Source of the DNA: Fratercula arctica
Taxonomy: Eukaryota; Chordata; Aves; Charadriiformes; Alcidae
Length of the DNA: 64,000 bases
Reading direction: 5' to 3'
NCBI GenBank assembly: GCA_947846985.1
Contig: CANTUZ010000005.1
Span: 53,967,389 to 54,031,388, forward strand
Position 1 is the first letter of the stretch. Every line of letters starts with the position of its first letter. Of this stretch, positions 1-12,865 are shown piece after piece. A model generated the notes under the pieces. It saw only the letters and a program-made list of their open reading frames with translations, made no database searches and was not told the DNA's origin. The translations under genes were made by a program, and so were the position numbers.

Positions 1-1682
1 TACAGTGGAGTGTTACATCCCAAAGGGTATGCAGCTCCTAAGCAAATATTTGTTGGAAATGCAGTTTGTGTGCCAAGGGCGGCTACTTTGCTCTTTGCTC
101 TATCCACCTCTACCTGAGATGCAGAGAACTGTTCATCTGCAGACACACAGTTTTGCCCAGCACTAAGGTCTGAAGGCCAGGGCCAGGGTGAGGGAGCTGC
201 AGGGAGCGCCACAAATACAACTGTTGTAATATATACAAACAGAAAATCAAGGCACAGTCCCAAATCTCTCAAAGAATAGTACATAACAGAAGAGAGCAAC
301 CTATTAACATCAACCAGTAACAAATCAAGGCAGTCTCAAACAATAAGTCTCAGCCTTCTTGTAAAGATTTATTTCAATTTCCTGGGATTCTTCCAAAAGA
401 CGGTAAGTTCTGTGAAGCTGGCTGACCAGCATTTATGGCCGGATGAACTGTTTAGATACGTGGTTTGATCAGCCATCCAGGAGAATGCCTGCTCAGTCCC
501 TCTGTGCCTCTGCTGCACCTTTCAGGAATTGTTACCACTCGCTCAGGAAGGGCTGACACGATTCCCTGGATCCTGAAGAGCCAAGGAGCTGTGTAAGTAA
601 AATAGTGTAAGCATGGCTGTTCCCAGTCCCCAGCTCTGCTGTTTTCAGAGGTATTTTATCTACTGGAATCCACAGCCTTGGTCATGCATCTAGGTTCCCT
701 GCACAGTACCTATGACCTCAGCTCTTTTTTTTTTTTTCTTTTTTTTTTTCCAGAATACAGCTGAACTCCGTGTGCTTGTTTTAGCTATAGAAAAAGTTAG
801 CTATTATGTACTTTGATTTTGAATTTGCATTTTTTTCTTACTAGAGTAGCAATTGCTGCTGTCCCCTGGAGCACCTGCGTAGGTCAGGTGAGGCCTGATG
901 GAGCAGACTGGTCTCTTCTGACAGCCACAAAACCACTGCATTTGAATTAAATGAGTGTATAAGCTAGAATGCTCGATTGCACAAATGCAGTCTTTGAGGA
1001 AAAAAGAGTGAGATGCTCACAGTGCTCCAAGACAGTCAGGCTGTTGGCTGTTCTGTGCTGCCTCTTTAGTCATACAGCTGAGCAGCGTTAAGCATTTACG
1101 CTTCTGTTAAACATTACATGGATCAAAACAAAATTATCTCAGGATGCAGAAAAATGCTGACGAAACTATTTTCCATCCACATGTAGCCATGCAGAGCAGG
1201 TAGAAGTCAGTGATCGCAGGGCCAGCTGGCTTTAATGTTTGCTGTCCCAAAACATGCATAATTGCCATAGGCAAGCACACTTTGGAGAGAAGAGGTCCAT
1301 GGCCATGAGCAGCTGTTGTACCAGATATATCTTCCTAGCTTATTGCCAGCTCATGATGCAAGTGCTAAAACATCTCCTGAGGTGTGTTATGGCCGCCTTT
1401 GGGGTTTTAGTTTCCTGACCACGCAGCTTGGACACCTGCTACAACATGCTAGACCAAGCTAGCTTTCTGTTCTATGAAAAGCAGAGCAGAAGGGGTAATT
1501 AACATGCAACTTGGTTTTCCCCCCAAATTAACTTAGCATCGGTTCAGAAACAGTCCCACACTTGGAGGCTGTCTTTGAGCCTTGGTTTAGTCACATCTGA
1601 ACCACTCTGTATCAGTGGGCCCCGGGCTGTCTTCATGTCCCATCCACAAAGACAGTATATACATTGCCAAAATTCACCACTG

Positions 1683-1794
1683 CTTACCAAACTCTGCTTA
1701 CCAAACTCTAGCTGAGTTTGAACCACTGCTTACCAAACTCTAGCTGCTTACCAAACTCTAGCTGAGTTTGAGAGTGCACCAAACTCTAGCTGAA
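1683..1794. repeat. Small tandem repeat with internal palindrome
   Basis: About five copies of CTTACCAAACTCTAGCTG or its shortened forms. Two copies are followed by GAGTTTG, giving CAAACTC-TAGCT-GAGTTTG hairpins at 1702-1720 and 1752-1770, exactly 50 bp apart. Confidence 0.85.
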
Positions 1795-4020
1795 AGGATG
1801 CAGTTGTGGGGGGAGCCAGAGGGGGGCTCTGGGGCAGTAGTCAGTGTTATGTTGAAGAACCTACCTAGAGATATACATGGTTGCAGTCATATTTTTCCAT
1901 GAATTTCCATTCTTAGAACAGGACTAAAAGGTCTGCTGGTCCCTGGCCTTCAAGTCAGCAGGGAAGGAGGATGCATGGAAGGCAAGCCACACTCAACCTG
2001 GTGGTGGTTCATGTAGGAATCTTTCCCAGCATTTCTTTTTCCAAGAATATTTGTCTTAGCTCTGTTATCCCATTTGACAGACCCTGCATGATCATTTATA
2101 CTGTATGGAGATTAATGAGACCTCTAAGTCAGGAGCTTGTTACTCTAATGAGTCTTTAATATAATAATTTGCATAACTGGAGAGGTAGACATATCCATTT
2201 CAAACAATGACTATGGAAGTTACAGATGATGAATGGTAGTGTCAAATTATCCAGAAGGAATGTGGATCTATGATTCTCATTGAATCTAGATAGAACTGGG
2301 GTTCACATGTCAGTCAAGCATAACACAGCAGGATTTCAGTTCCTGACTGCCATAAAAATCATGACTTTAGGATAAAAAATTTTGTATTTCATAGTTTTAA
2401 AATGTATTCAAGATTTTCTTTAGTTTTCTTTTAATAGTTGCCTATTTAAAAGCACTCACAACTAGAGAAGTGCAGTGAGAAACACAACTCGATTATAGAG
2501 ATGTGCAAAATGCTTGTTACCATTTTCATATTGCAAAGCCTTGAAGATAGTATTTCAGCTCTAAAACCTCAGTAAAGAAAGGATATAATCCCATTTTATT
2601 TCATTCATTAAACCCTCAAAAGGTTCCTGTCCATGTACAGTATCTATTGATTCACAGAAAAAACATAGAATTGATTTCTGTGGCATGTGAAAAGCAAACT
2701 TCTTACACCAGAATGGATGGAAGCAGATTTTCTAAATCCATGTTTATGAACCAAACCAAAAATGTCTTAATAGTCATCTGTACTTCATGCTTATATTTGG
2801 CAGATGCTTGAAAGAAATGTTAAGGTGCTTGATATTTGCTGGCCAAGTCCTGTTTTTACCCAGGAGCCCAGCTGTGACTTAACAAGAGTAATTCTAAGAC
2901 TCCGACTTTGAAAACTCTAGTTACGCTAGTGGAAATTTTGTCTATGGAAAAGTCTTACTGGTCCTAAGTAGCTGTTATTTAACCATTTTCTGAGGAGTAA
3001 TGATTGGCTTAAAAGAGACTTTTTAAAAACAGCAGCCTAAAATCCTACATTAGACATGCAGTCACAGGTTCTGGATGCACTAAAATGTCTCTCACTGGCT
3101 TCCTTGATTTTTGTCTTTAGCACGTTTGCTAAAGAAACACAATTTTGCCCTTAGCTCTAATACAAACACAGTTCATGTGCAAGGTTGTTCTGATCTGATG
3201 TACCATGTTTATACTTTCATGGGAGACAATAGTGTTGATTTTTGTAATCGATATTAAAGAAAACTCTAGCCTCATGTTTTCGCTTGGTTGGGGCTGCAAG
3301 AATCGGCACATTTCTGTGAACAGTTACACAGTGGCTGTTAAATGAGCCATGCCTAACAAAATAATAAGGTTTAATTAGCCCAACATAATCTGACAGTTTA
3401 CTGCTGGCACACTATCGGTTAGTACAGCTGGCTAGTGGTGCATGTACGCATATGAAATAAAGATCACTCCTTGCAAGTTTTCTTTGCTTTTCAAGTATTG
3501 TGTGGTTGAATTCTTGCAATTCCAAGTTGCCCGCTCATGCAAACTTTGCTTCCCCCCGTCCAATTTAAAAGCAGGTCTCAGTTAACAAGATTAACATGTT
3601 CTTCATTTTGAGTTTTGATAGAGGCTGTTTTCAAGCTAAACGTTGGCAATGCCTATACGAAATTCATATTCTAGTTGTTTGGATATGTCAAAAGACTGGA
3701 TGACCCAAAAACCCACAATCCATGTGGCCAAGCCCCCAAGCTGTACTATCTCCAACAGGTACCATTATGTCAGGGTGCAAAGGGCCCCGAGTGTAGATTG
3801 AGGCTTCTCAAGGCAGCATTGCCTGCACAGAGATAGCCACAGGCTTAAGTTTACAGCATCTTCATTTATACTGTAAAAATGACACCTTTTCTTTTGTTCA
3901 CATTTTGATGTTCATAGTACAAGTGCAAGAGCAGGAATTTGCCTTACATGGATTTCCAAACCCAAAACTCTAAGCCAAGGTTTCCTCATCTTTTGCTACA
4001 GGCAGTTTAACCTACAGTCA

Positions 4021-4080
4021 CAATCAACGATGACCGCTGAATGATCAATGAATGATGAATGACAATCAATGACCGCTGAG
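4021..4080. repeat. Short direct repeats
   Basis: CAATCAACGATGACCGCTGA is followed within 45 bases by CAATCAATGACCGCTGA, with AATGAT-type units in between. It is a small local duplication with no function seen. Confidence 0.6.
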
Positions 4081-4562
4081 AACAAGCACTAATCCTGTAT
4101 TCAGCGACCCGGGTTAGTGCAGCCTCCCTGCGCTTCCCAGCAAAACTCAGCAGGGCTTTGTGAAGATCCTGCAAAGAAACTGGGCAAATTTCATAGGAAC
4201 AGGGGTTGAACAGCAGACGTGTGAAGGGAAGTCCCTGATGCAGTGACCCCCTGGAGCGATTGCAGCTGAGGAAAACCAGCCCAGGGGCTGGAAAGGGACC
4301 TAGTGGAGAGCAGGGAACTGGAAATGTCAGGAAGAGACTGAAGCAGAAAAGAGAGAGGTGTGCTGCGCTCCTCTAACAAAAAGCATGCATCCACTCAGTA
4401 ACAAAATCCTGTTCAAATTCTGTCCAGCTGTGTTGTCCAATGGTTTCTTCCAGCAACCTTATAATCAATCAGCATGGCAGAGAAATATTAAAACTTGGAG
4501 ATCATAACCAAACACTAAAACATTATGTTTCTGAGACTGTCCCTTTGTGCAACATATTTTAG

Positions 4563-5175
4563 TTTTAAAGAAAACATAGTCAAGAAGTGTGCCAGTGCAT
4601 TTTCCCCACAGGCTTTTGCGCCTGTGCAACAGAACCTTAGAATCAAATTCTAGGTTGGAAAGAACCTCCAGAGGTCACCTAATCCAACCCTCGGGTCAAA
4701 ACATGCCTTCAAGGACAATGATTTCACAACCTCTCTGGGCAACCTCTTCCAGTATTTAACCACCGCATGGTAGAAATATGTTCCTAATTAGAATTTTCTA
4801 CATTCAAACTGTTCATTGATCTTCTTTTCAGTTTCTGCCAGCTTCAGCATCATGCATCTCTTTGTCATTGTCCAGAAACTTCTGGGCTGTCATTTACAGA
4901 CAAGACATTGCATTAGCTCAGCTGGACCTTGCTTAGCAATAATTGAAAGAAAACCTCCATGGATCTCCTGCTCCTCTGTCTCTGTCAGGTGACGTCTTTG
5001 GTAGCCAACTCCACATGGATGCTTTGCCCCCCCAGGAGAGCATTTCAAAGGCAGTAGAAAGGGTCAAAGGAGAGAATAAAATGTTCTTGTCGCCTTCTTC
5101 TGCCATGACCTGCTTGTAAAGCCTAAATATGAAGTCAGCATTGCTGGTGGATACTTTGAGATGAGGCAGGTTTCA
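4563..5175 (-). pseudogene. Serpin exon-2 pseudogene, split by a CR1
   Basis: The minus strand from 5175 reads SNADFIFRLYKQVM, then NILFSPLTLSTAFEML, aligning with [14 protein letters not shown] and [14 protein letters not shown] of serpin 1. A frameshift and deletion near 4985-5035 follow; the next frame gives LTETEEQEIHGGF, matching the [13 protein letters not shown] region. Stops follow, and QKFLDN aligns with the KFLDD region. A CR1 (about 4630-4803) interrupts it. The last part, 4625-4563, gives DYVFFK, the usual end of serpin exon 2, but the splice donor is gone. I find no convincing exons 3-5 in the 4.5 kb downstream, which exceeds the intron lengths of all three intact genes. It is a dead gene copy in the same orientation as the array. 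Confidence 0.85.
4630..4803 (-). mobile_element. CR1 retroposon 3' fragment
   Basis: The plus strand shows the reverse of a CR1 3' end: a degenerate AGAATCAAATTCTAGGTTGG, then AACCTCCAGAGGTCACCT, ATCCAACCCTC and CTCTCTGGGCAACCTCTTCC. It is 5'-truncated. It lies inside the serpin pseudogene, so the insertion came after duplication of that copy. The right-hand boundary is approximate. Confidence 0.85.
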
Positions 5176-7637
5176 ACTACATTGCTGCTTCCCAGGAGAT
5201 ATTTAGGTAATTTACATCTCTCAAGCTGCACACTATTCACTGGTGTGACCAGTTAGTATGTGGGAGTGAAATGTAAACACACAGTGGACTTGTTGTTTGC
5301 TGGCTGTCATTTGCAAGATAGCGAGGACTGGAATTGACATCTGAGTAAGAAAGCATCATGAAAATTGCCTCTCTCTCCATAGAATGGCATCAATATTTGT
5401 TACGGAGGTTAATTTTATGCTAGTTCAGATCTATGACTGAACTCAAAGACCAGCATGCAAACAATGAGAAAAAAGGGTTTTAATTAATGTCTTTGAAGTA
5501 GTTTCTAAAGAAAGACTGGAACAGCCATTAAATCCACAGAGTGCCAAAAATAATTCCTCATTTTTGCCCACAGAAATGAGATACAAGGCTTAGGTCTCAG
5601 TGGTTAGTTCAATGTTGCCAAACTCCATGAATACTGAAGTGTTTAGAGAAGCTGTTTTCCCCTTAAACTTCTCTTGACCTTTCATCATCTTCCCCCACCC
5701 AAATTCCACCTCCATCCAAAGCACACATGTCACATCCAGCTGGAGTGTTTTGGAAAGAAAACAGAGATGGATTTCTTGGGGGATCATGGGAAGAACATTT
5801 TGGGGATCAACATCAATAAAAAATAAGCTAGATAAATATAGTCTTTACTGCTAAAAAATGGGAGGATGGGACATATTAGACCCCTTTTACTGCCTCTCAA
5901 CTAATTTGTTCTTTTAATTTTGCTGTGCTGAAATAAATTAAGATGTATATCTGTGATGCTTTCCTTTGTACAGCAACATAACTACGGAAAGAGTTTTTTT
6001 TAAAAAGGCACGAAGTAAAACTACATGTGTTTACCCCAACTGTGTTTTTGTTGTCCTTTTTTTGTTCATTTCTTTTTAGTGCAGAAAGTTAATTATTTCT
6101 TTAAGGAGCCTCCACATGTCACACTGTCCGAAAACTGGCCAAAAAGTGAGTCACCTCAGATTGGAATAGCTCTGAGTTTTGTTTATGATTCATAGGACTT
6201 TATGCAATAAGTTGGATACAAACGGGCCTAAACTAAACACTGTGTTTAACTCCACTGTACCAGATCTACAAAATCAAAAAGAGAGAGGTAACTGTCACCT
6301 CACCGAGCTTGGCAGGGAGCAGTCTTTGAGCAGACACTGAGGTGACAATTGGTGGCAGTTAGAACAGATATAAATATGTCTCAGAAGAGAAACTCTGTTT
6401 GCTGCAGTGCTCTAAAACGGCTACACAGCTTGGTGCAGGGAGACCCCCCACGTACTTCCAAAATAAGGAAGAAGGAGCAAACAGTGATTGTGTCACAGCA
6501 GCTGCCAGCTCCTACATGTGAGCTTGTCTTGGAGGAAGAAGTTCAGGAAATCTGCCCCAAAGACTCAAGGATATGCAAAAACTAGAATCAAAAGCTTAAC
6601 ACCAAAGCCTTATATATGCCATAGAGTGCCATAAATAAAAGACAATGCAAATGGAAGTGTCACATAAAAATGATACAGGAGCGGAAAGTTAACAGAAGGG
6701 CAGAATCTTTATTCCGAGTGTTTCCACGTTTCAAAGCTTTAACAATCTTATGTGGCCAGTGTGTGAGGGGCAAACCTCAGCCAACCTTTGGACTCCAAGC
6801 AACGGAGAAGCAACAGTGCAGTTGCACTTGCACGGGTCTGAGCCTGTGCCCGGTGACTAAACAACATCTACCTGATGGAGGTGAAAAGTCCAGTGTTAAA
6901 TCTTCTCCCCTGCAATCATTTCCCTTGATTCTCTTTCCATTGGCATCACTTTCTGGCTTATTTATGCCAAAAGCTTTAACGTCAGTTAATTAATTTCCAG
7001 TCAAGCCTTAGAAAGACTTGAAGCCTACATTGCATGGTGGCCTGCCCAGACAGATGAGCCAACTGGCCCCAGCGTACTGCCAGACTGCTTTTTCTTCCCT
7101 GCTTCCCTGTCTCACGGCAGCTGCAAGAGGGACTTCAGCTTGTGCCTCTGCCTCTCCCAGCACAACGTGGACATCTTGGCCACCTTGGCAATTCCCCTCC
7201 CCATCCCACCTGCTCCCCATGGACTTCTGCCTTTTTTTTTTCAAGGAAGAGCAGTGCTCTTCAAGACATGACATGTTTCTTCACAGAACCTCCCGGACAT
7301 TTCTATTTTCTCACCATTTCAGAAGAGCAGCTATTTTCTTGGTCCTTGTTCTGAAGAGAGATGATTCCCTTTATCACCACTGTCAAACCCACCCTTTTAC
7401 ACAGGGGAAATAAGAAACTGTACTGTAAGTAACACAGCTAACACAGGCTGTAATACAAGTGTTTTTTCATGTTCACACCACTTGCAAGATGCCCCCTTAG
7501 CCAAGGTGTCCTCTTCTGCTCTTTGTTCTACTGCTTGCACTCCACACAGCATAAGGCAATGGGATAAGAAGGTAAAATCAATCCTGGAGGCTGTAAATCA
7601 GCTTCTGAGGAAGCTCTCTTCCTTTCTCTCTCTCTCT

Positions 7638-7673
<36 letters not shown>

Positions 7674-10600
7674 GCAGGCATCTAGTGGTTCAGGTACTTT
7701 TAAAAGTGTTGCGATAAAAGTCTGAGATGTACTTTTCAATGAACTCATAACAAACACTTGCCCGTCCATTAAAACTGGAGAAATCTCATAAGAAATGTCA
7801 AAGTCTGCTACCCAAAGGGAATGAGAGATATGAAGAACAGGATGAAAAGCCAACAGCCTCAGATGGAGCATGCTTTTCTTATGGAGCCATCCGTTTCTGA
7901 TGGGCAGTGTAAACCTACTTCTTTCCCAGCCCTTTTCCCTGTACTGAAATTATTTATGACTGAAATTATTTCTGACTTATGAGATTGTTTCTGGTTTATG
8001 GCAATCTTATATTTCTGGATGTTGAAGCATGCGGCTCTTCCTGGAAAGGTGAAGTAGGAAGAGCTAGTGAGATGTTCTGACAGCTCTGTAACTTCAGTCT
8101 CTGAGGCTGTAATCTGGAAGTAGTTCTCAGAAACCAAACTGGTCCTCAGGAAAAAGCATCCTGTGAATCTTTATCTGGAAGAAACGTGCAGCCAAATTCT
8201 GGAACCAGGTAAACTTCAGCATGCACAGGAGGGAAGTTTCAAACAAGAAACTAAAGGAGTGAGAGGCAACAGTACTTCTAGTGATAGACTTGCCTGTGTG
8301 CATCAACATCTAATTATCATAATACTGTACTGTCTTCATATATATTTTCCTAATAGGAAAGAAATACCCTGCTATATGTAGGACAAAAATGACCAAACCA
8401 TGTTGTGTTTGAAGAAGAGAAATACAACTCTTTGCCAAGCCTTTGCAGGAGTCAAATCACCACAGATCTTCCATTCTTCCCTGCAGATATTTTTCCTCCT
8501 GGCCAAATGACAGAGGACAAGCCAGGAATCTAACATATAGCAGAATTACTGAGTTAATATCATGGTTCTCCATTAAAAAGGCTTGGAAACATTTGTGTGA
8601 AATGCATTCATTTGTTTTGGTCTGGCTTTTGCAGTCTCTTAGCAGCCAGTGGTACAATTAAATACACCCCATTCCAGAAGATGTTTTCTAGATCCATTAC
8701 AACAATGAAACTGTTGATGCCTTCAGAACTCCCATTCTGAGCCCCCAGCCATACCTCACATAGGTGATCACCTACAGTAACTCTGGTAACTCCATCTGAC
8801 ATATGCCAGGGGTGTGCGTGTGGTATTTGGGGTCACCAAGGCTCTGTGAAGGCTGCAGGAGAGCACTGCCTTGAGCAATGCATCTTTCACAAGGGCTTCC
8901 TGTGCCTAGGCGTTAGTGTGATGGATGCTGGCTATGTGGATCCTGGTCACAGCACCTCCATAGCTGGCAAGTTCCTGGTGGCAACAGAAGCCAGGTTTTC
9001 GGCCCTGAATAATCACCAAGTTCCTTGAGGGCTTAGAAATTCACATAGTATTGCCCAGGAACATCACTTAATTACTAATTGTGTGACAATTGCTAGACTA
9101 TCTGAATACATAATGAAATAAACGACACCTGATTTTGAGAAATCGGACACTCCCATGTGATGAGTCTGTGACATGAATGGCACTATTTTCCTGCCAGGAT
9201 AACTATTTTCCCATTAAGATAATGATGTGGGTGTGCTGGTCAATGATGAGCACCAGTAAAGGCATGCTGTTATTAAGGGGAGACTCTTACCCCACCATCC
9301 CTGAAGTATTGTGGGGTAAATCCCCATCAGAAGTTTATAAACCTTGCTAATATTTTTCTTTGTCATTATGTCTTAAAAGTGACATGCAGAAAGAACAGTA
9401 TCATACAGTACAAGAATGTAATAGGTTATTAGGTATCAAGGCAATGCTAACAAGATGTGACTATTTAGTTGTTATATATTAGAAAACAAATTAAAAAGTG
9501 ATTACTTTGTAAGGGACCTAAATAATGGCATGATTCGATGATATGTCCTGTTTGATGAGGATACTCTGACATCAGAACTATGTGCCTCAGCTTTGCCAGG
9601 AATTTTTCTCATTAAGCAGCCTGTGCCTTCTACCATTGTCAGAATATGGGTTCTTATTTGTGCTTACATTTAACAGAGCATTAGTAGGTCTTTCCAGCAG
9701 AATACGCAATTTTGCTTTTCAGCCCATGACCTTTAAGACTGTTGCTCATGTTATCCTAGCAGATGCTGCACAGCACTGGGAACAATGACAGACCTGCGCG
9801 TTGGCGGTAACCACTGGCTGTTTGAAATATGTTATTTTCTTTGATTTGCTTCAAGCATATTATTTCCCTCTCTGCCCCACACCCATATATACTTTGCTTC
9901 TTTTTGCTTGTTCCTTCTTCTATGACCTTTAGCACTACTCAAAATTGCTGCTAGTTTTCTTCCAATGTTTTTTGAACTTCACGTAGTTCGTAGGTGAGGC
10001 TTAAATCTATCTCCCATTAATCCTGGGTTTTGAGCTCCTTATTTTAGACTTTGTTTTTAGACTTTGTTTCACTTCTGTAGATAACTCTTTCCTGGTCATG
10101 ACAACAAAAACACAGTTTACTGCTATTCCCACAATGCTTGTTTTGCTTTCCTCCTTATTTCAGAGAGCTGCTCAGTGTGTGCTGTTCCAAAGCTTCTACT
10201 ATGCTGGCAGTTCTTCTTCTGTGGCTGTTAACTCAAAACAGCCTTTACAGAAGATTACTTTCAGCCATACCATCACAGATTTCTCCCCAGGTGCACACAG
10301 GCAGTGTGGAGGCCGCAGCTCCCGCACGCAGACGGTTGCATGGACTCCCACATCAGACGGGTGGGTAGGCTTCACTGCAGGTTGAGTTAAATGTCCTTTG
10401 CACTTTGTCCTTCAGGTGGTTCATCAGGCCAGCTCCATCCTCCAGCTGAAGTGGCACACCACAGCCCTTGCACGCAGCAGCAGAAACTCTTGACCAGCTA
10501 GGAGGAAAGCCCTTCCGCTGTTGCACTGAGGCTTCTTGGTCACAAAATTTATGGTAGCAAACAAACCAAGAAACAGAAATCCAGGAAAGCAGAAGCAAAA

Positions 10601-12865
10601 AAGCAGCAGACTGAAAGAAGAAACACACCCTGAACAAACCATGACTGCACCGGATTTGTGACAACCGCAAGACTGACAGTTTTGGGGGTGGTTGTGCAGT
10701 CCTCCTGTACTCAATATTTGCCACACAAATTTGCTGTCTGCTGCACGTTTCTAGTGAGGAGCATTCCCTGATTTTTGCCAAAACAGAAAGAAAACCAAGG
10801 CAAGACACGTGTATATGGTCCCTACTCCCATTGGAAGATGATTCCCTACCAACAATAGTTTCTTGATATGTTTTGGTCATCCAGTTCTTAATTCAGCTTG
10901 ATTTTTCTCCACCCACTTCCAAATAAGTTGAGGAACAACGTTACCTTGTAAAGTGAGATCTGATTGGCAAAATATCATTTAAATATTTTTTTCTCATTAA
11001 CAAACAGAGATTATTGATCTGAGGTCTGTGAGGAACAACAAATATAATCTCTCTTCGTATTTGCCTACAGAGTCATTTGTCATTGCAAAGCTGGACTTTG
11101 GCACACAGTCCTCATTTAGCCCTGAGATTTGCCAAGAACTTTTAAATGATCTTCTGTAGAATCAGTTTATCTGTGTTACACCAAGACCAAGTCCTTGTAT
11201 GCTTAGAGGTATGAAGCCAACTGTTTGTTACTAAATGTCAAACAGACAAATACAGTTATGAGCAGGAAAATCTTGTCAATGTTTTACGTGATTTTGAGGA
11301 GGGCTTTGAGAATGAATGTCGTGTTACATGGCTGCCAGCTGGCAGATAGACATGGAGAGATTCTTATGTTCCTTATTGGCGTACTAACAGCCACCGTTTA
11401 CTAACATTGATAGCATTAATGTCAAAGAAAATAAAGATCCCCAAACCAATCAAGATAATTCTGTTTTAGAAATAATCACCATAATTTTTGAGTTATATTT
11501 TTCACAGATAATTTAAGAGACTGAAGTCTAAAAAATTGCCATTTATTTTTTACCTTCTTTTTTCTACTGGTTTGAGATATTCTATAGAAAAAGATGGAAT
11601 CAATCTGTAATTTAAGCTCTTTCATTTGCTTTCTATATTTTAATAAGACATGCTAAGGATGTTGATTTAAAAAAAATAAAGAAAAATAATAAAATTATTT
11701 ACATATTTACTCCTTTGTGTTTCTTTCCTTTCATAACCGTACAATTTTCTAGTGTAGCTACTATGTTAAAATCCTGACAATTGAGTCACTATAAAACAAC
11801 ACCGTAGCAATAAGTTAGACTCAAGAAACCTTAAGTGAAAAGGTACAAATGTCAAGTCACAGTATGTTTTTGCTCTATAACAGTAATCCACTGTTAATAT
11901 TTAGAAAGGTGGCTTCTCAAATATTACCTGCATTATGTGTGTGTGTCTCTACGACAGTTTAAAACAAATTAACAGTCCCTAGGAAAGATCTGCTGAGGAA
12001 CCTTCCTACTGAGGAAATACAAACGCTCTGGTGTTATAATTTTTCATTTCTCCTCTTTTCTACCACAGCCTGACAAGCCTAGCTGGAAAGTGTGATACTG
12101 AAGGCGGCATCAGTAGGAGAAAAGAGAAGTGACAGTGGCAACAAATCCATAAAAAGGAAACTGATTCTATGTCACGGACTGCTCCACCATACTTTTATCT
12201 CAGGCATTGGCAATAATAGTTATATTAGCATGATAAGACAGAAAGTCTTTTTGCTGGTATGGCATCCTTCCTTAGTAGAATAAACATTATTTGTAAAGCA
12301 AAATCAACCTTCTTGTCTTCATGAGGAGGGCTTCCACTGAGGAGGAGACAGAGGGAGGGCAGATTCACACCACACTTTGTTAAAAGCCAACAAAATTAAT
12401 GGACATTCACTCCAATATTAAGAGAATCTGCATTTAAGACTAGTCATCAAAGGTTAGTGGATTAAATAGACACGACGTATACCTCGCACCTCCTTTTCCC
12501 CATTTCCCTTCTCCTGCTCTCCCGTACACACACTGGGAGTGTACAGCAATAGCTACATCATCTGGAGACTTTAAACCATCTCAAACACTCCAGGGGAGCA
12601 TGTGAGAAAGGGCTTCTTACAAAACTGGTGAAAAGTGACTTGTATTTTGTTAACGCTACAAGCTAGATCCAGTTGTAGACTGGGGGGAAATACCAGTGAC
12701 TTTTGGACAAGGAGAAATAGTGGGTATTTTTAAGGGATTAATAATGTATATAAGGATAATGGTTGAAAGACGAGCACTAGCGCGTAGCGGTATGTACACA
12801 TAAATGTTTTGCTGGATCACAGGAGTTTAGCCAGCAAAGTGTGTAAGTCCATGTCCTCTGGTCAA
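5176..12865. other. Intergenic DNA downstream of serpin 1
   Basis: 7.7 kb without a supported gene. Open frames here are short or lack any family signal. A 175-codon minus frame (10353-10880) has a hydrophobic stretch but no recognisable domain. The region holds the CT/T tract and A/T-rich DNA near 11.6-11.7 kb. Confidence 0.6.
7625..7670. repeat. (CT)n followed by T30
   Basis: A CT-dinucleotide run of about 16 bases passes directly into 30 T residues. It is a simple sequence tract and explains the poly-Phe and poly-Lys frames seen there. Confidence 0.95.

Larger units (their letters stand above)
1..4562. other. Intergenic DNA, no gene seen
   Basis: Apart from T-rich tracts near 727-750 and the two repeats listed, nothing recognisable. 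I looked for serpin exons 3-5 belonging to the pseudogene at 4.6-5.2 kb and found none I could support. Confidence 0.6.

Noticed and set aside
10353..10880. 175-codon minus ORF with a hydrophobic stretch
   Set aside because: No family recognised; overlapping frames are equally open.
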